Origin: Sphaerosporella brunnea
Lineage: Eukaryota > Ascomycota > Pezizomycetes > Pezizales > Pyronemataceae
Assembly (NCBI GenBank): GCA_008704415.1
Contig: VXIS01000003.1
Location: 124,001 to 188,000 of the forward strand
Direction of reading: 5' to 3'
DNA length: 64,000 bases
A program made the position numbers and the translations under genes. Within the stretch, counting starts at the first letter, position 1; each line of letters starts with the position of its first letter. Below are positions 41,372 through 51,707 of the stretch, in pieces. The notes under the pieces were generated by a model, which worked only from the letters and a program-made list of their open reading frames with translations, was not told the origin of the DNA and did not search any database.

Positions 41372-42237
41372 TAGTGCTGTGAACGGGGCGACGGGTCGGG
41401 GCGCGGGCGGGCGGGGCGCGACGGGGTAGGTCGGGGCAAGGCGGGGCGCACCGGGGCTGGACGGGGTGGATCGGGGTTGGGCGGGGTGGATCGGGGTTGG
41501 GCGGGGTGGATCGGGGTGCGACGGGGTACACCGCGGCGGCGGCAAGGGGAGACTGGTTTATGTAGGGCATCGACGGCCATAACACTTAATATTGAAGAAC
41601 ATGTCATTACGTTACAAATGCACGGTCAAATTCTACTCCTCCTCAAGGGCCCGTGTTCCCTCTCCCTCCAAGTACTGCCGGTACGTTTCCAACACTGAAT
41701 CAAATCCCAAGACACCTGGTTTCCACCAAGCTCGAAGCGTGACAAGCGCTTGAAGGGTTTCCTGAGACATAGCGGCCTGATGTGGGCCTTGGGCGTTCCC
41801 GGCAGATGAAAAGGCTCGTTCAGACGGTGCCGTTGATGCTGAAGTTATGTAGCTTAGCCTGGGAGCGCAAACCAGAGGTCACGATCATTTACGTACCTTG
41901 GGCTGAGAAATAGTCTTTTGCCATCAAAGCGAGGCGTGGAAATAGGTATTGGTCGCTCTCACGCCACCAGAGAAGAGAGTTAGACTGGAAGCGGTCGGCC
42001 CAAACCTCCGCTGACATTGCATCCGCAGGTCGCCAATCGGCTTTCCGAGCGCTCGACGTGGTCGAGGTCTGACGGGGTATCCGGGGTGCCGACGGGGTGG
42101 CCGGGGCAGTGACGGGGTGGCCGGGTTGTCGACGGGGCGACCGGGGCGCGGCGGGGTGGATCGGGGTCCGTCGGGGCAGCCGCCACCCCGTGGCGCCCCG
42201 TGCCCCGTCGGGGCGCCCCGACCCGTTCACAGGACTA
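41372..42237. mobile_element. hAT element, family D, nested in family A element
   Basis: Ends TAGTGCTGTGAACGGG and, inverted, TAGTCCTGTGAACGGG. Perfect 8-bp duplication AGGTCGGG at 41364-41371 and 42238-42245; removal restores the family A consensus. Subterminal regions (41386-41535 and 42075-42225) are arrays of CGGGGTGGATCGGGGTTGGG-like and GACGGGG motifs, prone to G-quadruplex formation. The centre (41540-42060) is unrelated to other sequence in the window. Confidence 0.9.
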
Positions 42238-42421
42238 AGGTCGGGTCGCTGATGCGGAAAGCCTGATAGATTTGTGGTGGCGTAACAAAAGTCTGGATAT
42301 CTGATGGGTGCGGGCCGGCGTCGGGTACCCCTGGTCAAGATCAGTTCAGTCAGCGGGCCTAACTCAGGGCCACCTAGAGCGCTGATCGCTAGGTGCTTGT
42401 TTCGCAGGACTTAGGGCCCAA

Positions 42422-42908
42422 TTGGCGCGTTCCCATGTCGATGCATTGGACCGCTTTCAGCAACTCCCCGTTAAAGGATTCGCCGGCATGCAAGACTTCT
42501 GGATCAAGGCAATGGCTCAAGGGTCCAGTGGTCTGTTTGGACGAGACCTCCCACGCATGGGTATTAAACTTAACGCAATTCCTGCAATGTCTTCTGAAGC
42601 AGAGCGTGTGTTCAGCGGGTGAGACGCTCCTGTGAACCTAGATCAGAGCATTACTAACAGCTCCCAGGAGTCGATACACTATTACGGAGGACAGGGCGTC
42701 GTTTGGATATGACATCATCGAAGCCATAGAATGTCTGAAGTCATGGGCGAGGGAAGGTCTTGTCTATGAGGCGGGTTCACAGATTCATCAGGTCGAGCGT
42801 ATGCTCAGTGAAGTGACTTGGAAAACAGGGCGGCGGGGATTGATGGGTAGGGGCTTCACATTGGGTCTGTATCTCCCTTTCGTTTTCTTTTGCTTGATGT
42901 CAGTGTAA
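42422..42908 (+). pseudogene. hAT transposase C-terminal dimerisation domain with intron
   Basis: Exon 1 (to 42618) encodes DALDRFQQLPVKGFAGMQDF, GSSGLFGRDLPRMGIKLNAI and PAMSSEAERVFSG. A 49-nt intron follows (42619-42667: GTGAGA donor, exact TACTAAC branch site, CCCAG acceptor). Exon 2 continues in frame with SRYTITEDRASFGYDII, EAIECLKSWAREGLVYE and runs to TAA at 42906-42908. (A/S)EAERVFS...ECLKSW is the hallmark of the hAT C-terminal dimerisation domain. The N-terminal BED finger and catalytic core are missing, so this is a 3' remnant; no defect is seen within the remaining part. The copy at 28652-29381 has the same intron with a mutated acceptor. Confidence 0.82.
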
Positions 42909-43090
42909 GCAAGGATAGTACCCGTGCCTGGCGGACCCGCTGGGCGCCAAACGTTCACCGGGCCTGACGGGCACCTGGGTCCCGTGCAGAATTGCCGCGT
43001 CCAGACGGGCCGTAATTTCCACAGCCCGTTTGAATCAGACGCGTTCAGGTCTCCTCCAAAGCCGGACTGGCAGCACTTTTGACAGCCCTG

Positions 43091-44436
43091 GACTTTGCCG
43101 GCCATCGCTTCTGTTTCCCTTCTTTTGTGGCATCCGCACTGTCTTCCACAGAACCATCCCTTCCTTCTTCCGCCTTCGGAAAAACCTAAAAAGGTGTTCT
43201 CGTGTCTGGATCCGCGCATGACCCACACTACCAGCATTTGTCATCCGTTCGGCCTCCGGTCTAGTGAAGGTACGGTCCGGTCGGGGCCTTCCCTGCTCGT
43301 AGTTGGTTGAAGCGTGATGCGAGGGTTATAGAGTCTCATTTCCAATTCCCAACAAAGCCCAGTCAGAGGAAGGTAGCCTTGGGTTCGATTTCCCATAGAA
43401 CCGTAGACTTGGTTCCACTTCCCACATAGAACCGTAGCCTGACTTCCAATTCCGACTAGGCTAAGAATGGAACACTCAGCCTTACGGTTCTATGACGGTT
43501 CTCGCTAGTTCCACAGGTAGAACCGTGGGCAATTGGGCCAATTCCTTGACTGCATACCTATAGGCACCAGCACTGCACCCATCCCTGCGACCACGGCCAC
43601 TGCAATCACCACCACCATAGCCAGATCTATCCCCATCCGCATCGTCACCGACGTCTCGGTCCCCATCCCCTTCATCGTTTGCGTCCCCTTGCGATAGCTA
43701 CCCCACTGGGGATCGGCACGGCGGTGGCGATAGGAATCGGGATAGCGATATGGATAGAGATGGTGATAAGGATCGGCGGACCGCCATGAAAAACGGTGAT
43801 GGCAATAGGGATATGATACCACCGGCTGGATGGAGATAGTCATAGTGCCGTCAATGGTGATGGAAAGAGCGATTGAGATAAGGATGAAGATATGGAGAGC
43901 CATGAGAATCGTGACAGCGAGTTCCGATAGTGATAGTGCTGGTGAGGGTCATTGTGATGCTCTTTCGGATCGTGATGTGTAGGCGAAGGCAATGGGGATG
44001 GCGACCATCGTGGCGATAGGCATGGGTAGACCGTTTAGTCATGTCGGTCTAGCAGCCAGACGGTTGGGGGGAGCCACTGTGGTGGCGGTAGGCATTGCCA
44101 GCGCCACTGGCAACTCCGGCATGCCCATACAATCAACTCCCACCACCGGCACTGTGGAATGATTCTAAAACTTGGCCACCGTGTAATTTGGATTCGCAAT
44201 GGTATCCCGCCATCACAGTGATGTGGTGTAGGAACAAGCGAGGGTCAAGCCTCAGGGTGTATCTACGTTCCACCATCCCTCCTCACTTGCACCTGTGTAC
44301 AACCCTATATACAACCCTCCTGTGTCTTGTGCCGGTCTGAGGGTTCTTAGAGTTGTTAGGGTTCGTCTGTTTGTTTGCGGATAGATAGGCTCAGGAAGGG
44401 GTTCCTTCTCTTAATGCAAGACACATAACTCACATT
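43091..44436. other. Intergenic; motif array and short-period repeat
   Basis: 43385-43520 has at least five TAGAACCGT(A/G)G or inverse motifs, a possible subterminal array of another hAT family, but no ends with a duplication were found. 43560-44040 is degenerate short-period sequence of the CCATCRCC/GGTGATGG type, similar in kind to 57075-58060. No gene. Confidence 0.4.
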
Positions 44437-44694
44437 AGGGGCGTTCAAACGGGCGTTATTGACTTGGATATCCGAATTTTCAACCGGCTGTTTATCGATA
44501 TCTGTAAGCCATTAGGGCCGCTCAGACCTGTGTTTATATTTTTTTCGACGTTTATGGATTTAAGGCCAGTTTCGGCGTCAAATGGCTTAATATCCAAGTC
44601 AAAAACGCCCGTCTGAGCGGCCCTGTTTGGCGCCGAAACTGGCCTTAAATCCAGAAACGTCGAAAAAAATATAAAGGCCTGTCTGAGCGTCCCT
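44437..44694. mobile_element. 144-bp-family MITE with a second copy nested inside
   Basis: The outer copy (44437 to 44694) has ends AGGGGCGTTCAAACGGGCG and inverse of AGGGACGCTCAGACAGGCC with ATT on both flanks (44434-44436, 44695-44697). It is interrupted after AAGCCATT by an inner 111-bp internally deleted copy (44514-44624). The right half of the outer copy and the left half of the inner copy are inverted relative to each other and could pair as a hairpin. Confidence 0.75.
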
Positions 44695-44936
44695 ATTGTC
44701 ATCGTTACTACCACATCGCTTTGTCTCATTGGTGCCGTCACTCCTACAGCAGTGGGATTGAAGGAATTGGATCTGATGCCGATATTTACTGCACAGTCAT
44801 CGCGAAACGGAGATTAATATTATCATAAACGTAAACACAAGCGTTGCACAAAAGCAACACCACATTGCGTACTGTATCTGTTCCTCACACGACGGACCCA
44901 CCCACATTCTGATCAAACCACACACAAGCCCTACAT

Positions 44937-45059
44937 AGTGATGGACATAAGCCGAGTCAACTTGAGCTGAAAGCTCGAGCCTCGAGCAGAGCCGAGCAGA
45001 GCCTGACCCTTCGGCGAGACCGGCCGCCTCGAGTCTGTTGCCTAACGAGCCGAGCTTTG
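44937..45059. repeat. GAGCC-motif repeat with hAT-like end
   Basis: Starts TAGTGATGGACATAAGCCGA and carries many GCTCGAGCC/GAGCCGAGC motifs. The inverse end is seen at 31800 and 36662. No partner end or 8-bp duplication found here. Confidence 0.45.
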
Positions 45060-45616
45060 GCTCGACATGCCGTCGGTGGGGCGAAGATGAAAAGTGCGGG
45101 CCCAAGGCGAGTTGATGGAGAACATTCCTTGCTGGTTGGAGTCATAGTGAACGGCTTCAAATGTTCCTTCATGGGCGGATCGCTCTGGGTTAATGCCCTG
45201 TGGCAATCCTCATTGAGTGGTCGAAGGAACTGCATTATGAACCGCCTATGGCCTTGTGCGGGAGAAGGCGCGGTCGCGGGCGTTGCAGGAGGCGCGGTTG
45301 CGGGCGTTGCAGGAGACGCGGGCCGCGTGCTGAGACGCGCATCCTCACACAATTGTTCCCAGAGCTCCGCTGGGTCTTCAAACCCTTGATATATCTGGAG
45401 GATTTCAGAGGTCATGCACACAAGGATTGTCGTCCTTGCATGCTCGCTGCGGCTACAGAACCTCGGGTTCGGTTCCGTCTCTGCCCCGGTGGCAATGGAG
45501 TAGATTCGGCGACGCCTGAGTCGGCCTTCCATGAATGGGAGCTACAAGTCGAAGTTGTGGCCATCCAGAAGGATGTCAGTGGCCGACGCGTGTTCGCTGT
45601 CGTCATCGGACCTCAT
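45060..45616 (-). pseudogene. Ty1/copia-like gag (UBN2-type) relic
   Basis: Minus strand. From ATG at 45616: MRSDDDSEHASATDILLDGH NFDL, then TAG at 45544-45542 where gag proteins have Trp (TGG to TAG), then PFMEGRLRRRRIYSIATGAE, ARTTILVCMTSEILQIYQGF and EDPAELWEQL. LDG.NF.LW..M...L and the later ..I...L....L..I....DP...W..L pattern are typical of copia-type gag. A Pro/Ala/Thr-rich stretch follows. A TATA box lies 67 bp upstream. No protease, integrase or LTR seen, so it is a fragment or a gag-like gene copy. Confidence 0.5.
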
Positions 45617-45682
45617 GCTGAAATTGGAGTGTGGAGGTTCTGAGTCTGGAGGTGTTGAGTGAATGTGGAGGTCGATTGGGCG

Positions 45683-45690
45683 TATTTATA
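45683..45690 (-). promoter_or_regulatory. TATA box upstream of the gag-like ORF
   Basis: TATAAATA in minus sense, 67 bp before the ATG at 45616, with a CA/CT-rich leader between. Confidence 0.5.
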
Positions 45691-45699
45691 CTACAGGAG

Positions 45700-47325
45700 C
45701 GGGTTCAGATAAACCCGGTGATGCATCCCATGGTGGCCAGTTTGCGGGGTACAATACACTGCGTGGGTGCAAGCCAAGCAGTCAATGTCTGCCGTCGTCT
45801 TGTGGGTTTCTTCGAAAGAATTAGAACTACATCGTTGTATAGCTGGTGGTATTGAGTGTTGACAATCAACCAATAGACAGACACGACAGGAAGCTTTCAG
45901 GGATGTCCGCAGCAATTGCTTCACTGGAGATCACGCACAGTATGTTTACTGGAGCTCACGCACACTATTAAATCACTGTCAGAGGCGGCGACTACTGGCC
46001 ATTTGACTGGGCGGCGTCGGCGTATTCTCGTTGCGGCGAGGCCACAATCACGTCTGTTATGCTGTGACCGGTCGTTCTACCCTCGCTCTGTCTGGCCGCC
46101 GAGTCCTCAGCTTGACGCTCGCTCTTTCCCGCATCCTGATCCTCATCCTCGCTGCTGAAAGCATGCTCAACATCTCTCTGTCTATCGGCAGCATCCCTGC
46201 TGTTCGTAGACTCATTCTTATCGATGCCGTGACGTTCCCAGTCATCGAGACTCTTGGGATTGAGCCAGCTGGTGAGCAGTACAACTGCACTGATGGGATT
46301 CCACGCCTACTTGGTCTTAATCGCGGTGGGGTCAGCCTTCCTACTTCACCTGTAGTATTCTTTGGGGTTGCAGTGCGCCGCTAGCGATGCTTCTCCGTGG
46401 CGTGCCTTGGTCTCAGTGACTCTGCGGCCAATCGTAGCATACGACTCGGTGTAGAGGAGGAATCAGGTCAGGGGTTTGATACGGCCGTTTGATGCTTCCT
46501 GCGCTGCCCGGCTGCCTGGTAGTTGCCCAGCAGGTCTGCGTGGCCAGGTACCCAGTAATACACCGCTGACCATCCCTGGGTTCCCAGGCGCACGCGACGC
46601 GGGGTAGCAGTCACTGGCTGGGTCCGGGCGTAGCGTGTTGTAGGCGTTTTAGGGCCTGTGCATCAGTCAACAGGCGGACGTATGCCGTCGGATTGTCCGG
46701 GACCATGATGTTTGTTATCGCCATCTCGAGTCCGCCAGCATGCACACCGCCGCTGTCCTGACTACAGGGAAAGCGGATCATTTCGTCCATCTGGCCAAGT
46801 CATGGGTAAAGGGCCATCACATCTGTCATCTGGCAAGACACCGTCAGCTGCCACTCCTCGGAATGACCGAAGGTGCTGTGCAGGTTCGCTTGAAGACATG
46901 CGAAACACGCATTGATCTCTATCGGTTTTGGACTTGGGGTGGGTGGATGAGATAGCGGTGGGTGGGGTAGTCTGCTACGACTCGTTATTGGACAAGAAGC
47001 TTGCTCATGGTCACGCGGAGAGGCTCAAGCCACGCTCCCGAGTGATGTGGCTACGGAGGCTGCCAGGCGGTTGCGCAGGTTCGCCGGTCATGGTGATGGG
47101 TGGACCGAAGCATGATCGAAGTCGTCTGTGGTGCGTGATGACTTCCCGCAGAGGGGTGGACAAGCAGGGATGTCCATTTGGAGGCTGGGCGGGGAGAACA
47201 GCGGGCTTCCTGGCTCGCCCAAACACGTCATGATCGAGTGCTTCGAGGGTCGAACATCTGTTTGGGGGGGTGCAAACCGTGTGAAGCAAAAGCAGGTGTG
47301 GAGCTATCAGCTATGTTCCAACAGC
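45700..47325. other. 1.6 kb with no supported gene
   Basis: Open frames of 67-117 codons on both strands without domains (for example 46031-46384 plus). Nothing recognisable. Confidence 0.3.
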
Positions 47326-47460
47326 GTAGTGTTACACACGGACTAGCTCGACACGAGCCCAACAGGTGGATCGAGCCAGCTAGCATCTCGGGCGGGCTCG
47401 TCTCGCGGGGCTGACCCGAAGGCAAAAAGCTCGAGTCTGGCTCGACCGCGCCGCATGAGA
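47326..47460. repeat. GAGCC-motif repeat
   Basis: TAGTGTTACACACGG followed by CTCGACACGAGCC, GAGCCAGCTAG and GGCTCG motifs. Resembles a hAT subterminal array; no second end identified. Confidence 0.4.
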
Positions 47461-47569
47461 TCACGGTGAGGTGGTTCATTTCGGTAGCGGAGCAGTTATG
47501 GAACGTGCAGACTGATCTTCCGAATCTTCCGCTGGCGATATCAGTCCGATAAATCCATCAGATCGGAAT

Positions 47570-47905
47570 CTGATTCTAGAATAGCTTCCACGTCCGAATC
47601 TGCACCCTCCTCATCATGATCACTATTTCCTACTTCTCATGCTGCAAATGACTAACAGCATGCGGCATCTGCACGCTTCATATCCCCACTTTTCCAACGC
47701 CTGAACATTCGTTCGCTTCATCCAGTGCTTAAGCAACAACACAATGTTGGATATGATGTGGTGCGTCGCCAGTACAGACGACAGATGGGGTTCTGCGGTC
47801 AGAGGGATGGTTGAGACGGGGTAATGGAGATGTGTTTGGCGCTGTGCCCACCAGCGGTATGCCAGCCGAGTATCAAAATTCTATGGCAAAGCTCGAGCCT
47901 CCCCT
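47570..47905 (-). pseudogene. Transposon-protein relic, copy 1
   Basis: Minus translation LKHWMKRTNVQALEKWGYE matches QHWMKQTNVQPWEKCGYD at 55210-55150. Followed by an acidic stretch with stops. Downstream, TATCAAAATTCTATGGCAAA GCTCGAGCC (47873-47903) is shared with 55614. Belongs to the same unrecognised protein as 48280-48800 and 55000-55766. Confidence 0.45.
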
Positions 47906-48018
47906 TGCGCCCAACAGATCAGGTACTATTATGCTGTATGTCACCTTGTGCCACTGCGCCTCCGCCGGCACGGTAACCCCGTGCGGTGAACAATGGTAAC
48001 AGGTTGGACCAAGCATCC

Positions 48019-48120
48019 GGGGGCGTGGCTCAGTGGTACCGCGCATCTCTAGCCCTGCCGAGTAATTGGACTTGGGTGGGCTATAATGAGAAGATCTGGG
48101 TTCGATTCCCAGCGTCCTCA
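48019..48120 (+). tRNA. tRNA-like gene with intron, possibly Ala(AGC)
   Basis: Acceptor arms GGGGGCG and CGTCCTC pair fully (two G-U). The A box TGGCTCAGTGG and a perfect B box GGTTCGATTCC are present; the T arm CTGGG/CCCAG is intact. 102 nt in total, so about 28 nt longer than a tRNA. TAGCCC at the anticodon position pairs with GGGCTA at 48078-48083, the usual intron-anticodon pairing of a pre-tRNA. The D stem (GCTC/CCGC) has two mismatches and the 3' anticodon stem is imperfect, so it may be a degenerate copy. The isotype call is tentative. Confidence 0.5.
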
Positions 48121-48125
48121 ATTAC

Positions 48126-48137
48126 TTTTTTTTTTTT
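48126..48137 (+). terminator. RNA polymerase III terminator
   Basis: T-run of 12 starting 5 bases after the tRNA-like gene. Confidence 0.6.
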
Positions 48138-48279
48138 CATCTTTCTTCACCTGCAATGGGGAATTAGGGTTTAACATAGCTGTTTGGACCCAATACCGTT
48201 AGTTGCAATCAACTTAAGCGGTTGGCATCTTGCCGATGACCAAGGCGACCATGCGTAGGCTCAAGTTAGCTCATCCAAT

Positions 48280-48800
48280 TCTTAGGTTCGACTCGCAGAC
48301 TCGAGCTGCTCTCCACCGGGCTCGACCCATTTCCTTGTTTTACACAAAAATAAGGGGCGCAGGATCGTGCTCGGACGGGGACCGCATTCCGGGCTGATAT
48401 AGGTTTGACTTCCGTACAGATCACCTTGAGAGGTCTGATAGCCCCGAAGCGGAGTTCGGAACAGCCTCGGCAGCTGAATGTGCACCCTCCGAGGTGTTAT
48501 GGTCACTATCAATCTCTGTACCGTCTCTAGCTGTACCCTCAACATTTAACCTGTCTCTGGCTGGATCTTTCAAGTCATTATACCTCCAAGTTTCCCATGG
48601 TTAGGCTTTGGTTTGCTTCAACCAGTGCTAGAAGGGCGATAGTGCGCTGCTAGACTTCCTCAGCAGACGGTTCCGCTGTTTTGTAACGATTCGTGCCAGG
48701 GAAGGGAATCGCCGTTAACCCAACTTCCACCAATGCAGGGGGTCGGTTCCAAGGTCAACCGTGGGCTCGCAAAGACACTGAGCAGTCTCAGTAAGATCCA
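48280..48800 (-). pseudogene. Transposon-protein relic, copy 2
   Basis: Minus translation, from upstream: TETAQCLCEPTVDLGTDPLH, then HWLKQTKA with stops, then VEGTARDGTEIDSDHN and EGAHSAAEA. The first block matches TETARDLCKLPVDLGTNLLH at 55400, and the acidic linker matches 21900-22000 on the plus strand. The downstream end (48270-48330) has GAGC/CTCG motifs. Protein unrecognised. Confidence 0.45.
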
Positions 48801-50837
48801 TGGTTCCTTGAAGGTTGCTAGTCCGCGTCTGTAGCCAACGGAGTTCCAAACCCATTGGGCGGTGTACTTAACCGGGCGTTAAGAACACTATAGTCGCCAT
48901 AGGTGGTGCGATAATTTTGTCATTACCGGCTCCGGCGACACCAATCGTGGAAGGAACAACCGGATACTGACAGAGGTAAAGGTAGGACGTTGGCAGAGTG
49001 ACAGTCCAATACTCGTGGAATCTTCAAGTATTAGGGCTGGCAAACGACCCCGCATTTGTCATGGACTGTATGTAGGGCCAGATATCACTTGAAGGCGTAT
49101 ACTTCCATAGTAAATGTCGCAACGTCTGGCCTTCGCTCTGCACAAATATAGGAGATAACTGGTGTTAACAAACATCCCGCAAACAACGTTTTCGCAATGC
49201 TTTCAGACATGCAGGCGCCTTGCGATGGGCGCTCACCGATGGGTGCAAGCTCCACACCGTGTGCAGGTTCTTCAAGTCCGAGCTCCGGGCTGGATTCAAG
49301 CTCGGCGAATGCCAGCTCCATGAGTGGAAGCGCGTCGCTGGTTGTACAGAACGGAGGGCCTGAAGCGCATACGAAGCAAACCAAATTCACTTGCTTTCAA
49401 GCCTGTCGTGGGAATCTAGCCATCGATCAAGTCACGAATCCATAAACGTCACGGCTTGAGGTAAATTGCGGAAACAAATACCACCCTTCAAGCCATCCGC
49501 GTTTCTCCTTTGATTTTTGGCCATAGGTCCGCTTCAGTTTTATTTTCGTGAAGCCGTGTCTCCCCCACCAGGAAATGAAGGGCGATTGCGCAAAATGCCT
49601 GTCCAGTGCCGTGCCCGGTAAATTTCATGTCCGAGTACCTCAAAATCCATCTCGTAAACAGCATTATACTTGTAGGATACTTCTTGTCAAACATTGCTGT
49701 CTGCGCCAATACGCATCTTTACCTCACGATTTGCTTGCCTCCATATCGAGCACAGCCCGATTTAACCCTGGCGTTGACCTCTTCCCTCGTTGTGCTAATC
49801 TTGCCGTGCCTATCAAAAGCGGCACAATCGGGGGTAGTGGCCTTTCCCGGGAGTCTTCGTCGGCCGCCCGGTCCTTTTAAGATAGAATTCTAGACATAGA
49901 AGCCTTAGCAGAAATAAGACGACCATCGCAACTGCAGGGCAAGAACGTTGAGAGCGTTATCTCCGGGACTGCAGCATCGGTCTGACAGTGTGATCTTCGC
50001 TCTCCTGAAACACGCTCAGGTTGTGCAGACTATGCTGATTAGACTCTGACGCAGAAGAAGTGGGTACAAAAACCAACGGGCTCTTGCACTGATGAACATG
50101 AGATGCGCGGCAAGAACCGCATGGCTGACGGCTGAATATAGTCTATGGCGTAATGGTAGTGCATGTGGTGGAGGTTAGTGCTCGGGGATTTTCATAGGTC
50201 AGGAATGTCAGATGTTCCAAGCCACAGCGGCCGAGTAACAGTGACAAATAGGCTAGGTTCTCATGGAATCTTCTAGCTTTCGGAAGACACACTTTGCAGG
50301 CCTTATGACCACTATTTCCATATTTTGCGAATTCGCCACCAAGGTATGACCTACTGTTATGACACCACGTATTTGGCGCTATCAGTTATAAAACCTGACT
50401 GCTTTTCCTACCTTCATTCTGTTCCACTTCTTTCGTGGATATAACCCACGTTGGGTTACTCTGCCGCTTCCTGCAAGCGTTTTCGGTTCGGTTGGATGCA
50501 GTAGTGTTATGTCACTGTTCGGCGGCGGAGGTTGTGGTGGACGATTCGTCTGGCTAGACCAGGGCAGCGGCTGTTTTCGATCCAATCACTCAACGAGGGC
50601 TTCAAATTCGTGCCGCACAGCGGCAGGCGTCCCTTCCATGAGCAATCTTTCTGCAACGGCAGGTCACCACAACAACGATAGCCTCTTCGCCTTGACGGGT
50701 ACAAACAGTATGCCAAGAAACTAGATCGACCCTCTGATCGACAAATCCCGGTTTTACACCCGCCAATGACAGGCGCATTGCACCCCCATGCGGCAATACG
50801 ACATGCGTCCAGGGTCAGCTGATTAGCAAAATTTAGC
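48801..50837. other. 2.0 kb with no supported gene
   Basis: Frames of 62-110 codons without domains (49085-49390 minus, 49548-49880 plus, 50382-50716 minus). No element ends seen. Confidence 0.3.
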
Positions 50838-50843
50838 TATATA
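50838..50843 (+). promoter_or_regulatory. TATA box of the 272-aa gene
   Basis: TATATA 46 bp upstream of the ATG at 50889, followed by a CA/C-rich leader ending CTCCCACC ATG. Confidence 0.55.
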
Positions 50844-50888
50844 CCTCGCTGTGCAAACCAACCATTGCAACCACACCTCACTCCCACC

Positions 50889-51707
50889 ATGACGACCGTT
50901 AACCCAAACACAGAGCTACAACACGGTTTGGGTGACTATTTGCTCGCTGTCCAGAAGTACGGCTTGGTTGTTCAACAGCTCCCTGCCTCGCAGCAACCCG
51001 CGCCGTTGGACAAATTCTATTACCCCGGAAATGTCCACGCAATCAAACGTCGCACCGCAGACGTGCACATAGCGACACAGCGGTTGCTGAAAACAGCACT
51101 CCGCCCCGCTCCCCGTGCGGGGCCGGAATCGAAGGAGGTACGTTTCCTGATGAGTGTTGGCGTTGTCCGCATACTGACCGTTCTTGAGCACGCTCCGCAG
51201 AAAGACGCCTTCAACGCGCGCAATTGTGGTTACCCGAAGATCGCAGTTGTTTCCACGATCTGCGGTGCTTCGCCAAGCACAGAACCCGAGAACATTGATG
51301 GCCACGCCACAAACAACCTGCACGTTGCAGCCGGTCACCCCAGGTTCCCAGACCGGGCAGCCCCGGTTCAACAGACCAAGAACGTTCAGGTCATGGACGG
51401 TCAGCGGCCGGTTTCTGCTATTGCGCCTGACCCTCACGGCTCTGCGGATATTCGGGCTCGGATACCCACCCACGACAGATCTCTGCTGTTAACGAACAAG
51501 GAGGTGGACCTCCTGATCAGACTTGCTGCGGGATTGCACGATGCAGCCCGGATCTGTGCCCGCCGAATCAGCGAATTGAAGACCCATGGAGCCAGCGCTG
51601 GCGAGGTCGAGGAGTTCTTGCACAGTGATCCGCTGGGTCGAGGTGGAGAACTTCGGAAGTCGCGGTTCAGTCGGATTGCAGGAGGACAAGTAAGGTTTCC
51701 GCATTGA
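50889..51707 (+). CDS. Hypothetical protein, 272 aa, paralogue of the one at 4219
   Basis: I take the ATG at 50889 (CACC before it, TATATA upstream) rather than the in-frame ATG at 50865, which lies only 22 bp from the TATA box. N-terminal block: LGDYLLAVQKYGLVVQQLPA then HAIKRRTADVHIATQRLLK. Middle: Pro/Ala/His-rich and variable. C-terminal block: LLTNKEVDLLIRLAAGLHDA, ARICARRISELKTHGAS and EVEEFLHS. The first and last blocks match the protein at 4219-5085 (DRRTAELL; LMRALKDQGAS). The order suggests two conserved helical ends joined by a fast-evolving linker. No signal peptide or membrane segment. Function unknown. The frame is open throughout. Confidence 0.62.
   Translation: MTTVNPNTELQHGLGDYLLAVQKYGLVVQQLPASQQPAPLDKFYYPGNVHAIKRRTADVHIATQRLLKTALRPAPRAGPESKEVRFLMSVGVVRILTVLEHAPQKDAFNARNCGYPKIAVVSTICGASPSTEPENIDGHATNNLHVAAGHPRFPDRAAPVQQTKNVQVMDGQRPVSAIAPDPHGSADIRARIPTHDRSLLLTNKEVDLLIRLAAGLHDAARICARRISELKTHGASAGEVEEFLHSDPLGRGGELRKSRFSRIAGGQVRFPH

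Larger units (their letters stand above)
41306..43090 (+). mobile_element. Family A hAT element with transposase remnant and nested hAT
   Basis: Left end CAGGGCTGCCAATGGTCC, right end inverse of CAGGGCTGTCAAAAGTGC. Flanks GCCGTTGC (41298-41305) and GACTTTGC (43091-43098) match at 6 of 8. A family D element (41372-42237) with its own perfect duplication is nested near the left end; without it this copy is about 910 bp. It carries the transposase C-terminal domain at 42422-42908 and so shows that family A derives from a protein-coding hAT transposon. Confidence 0.8.
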
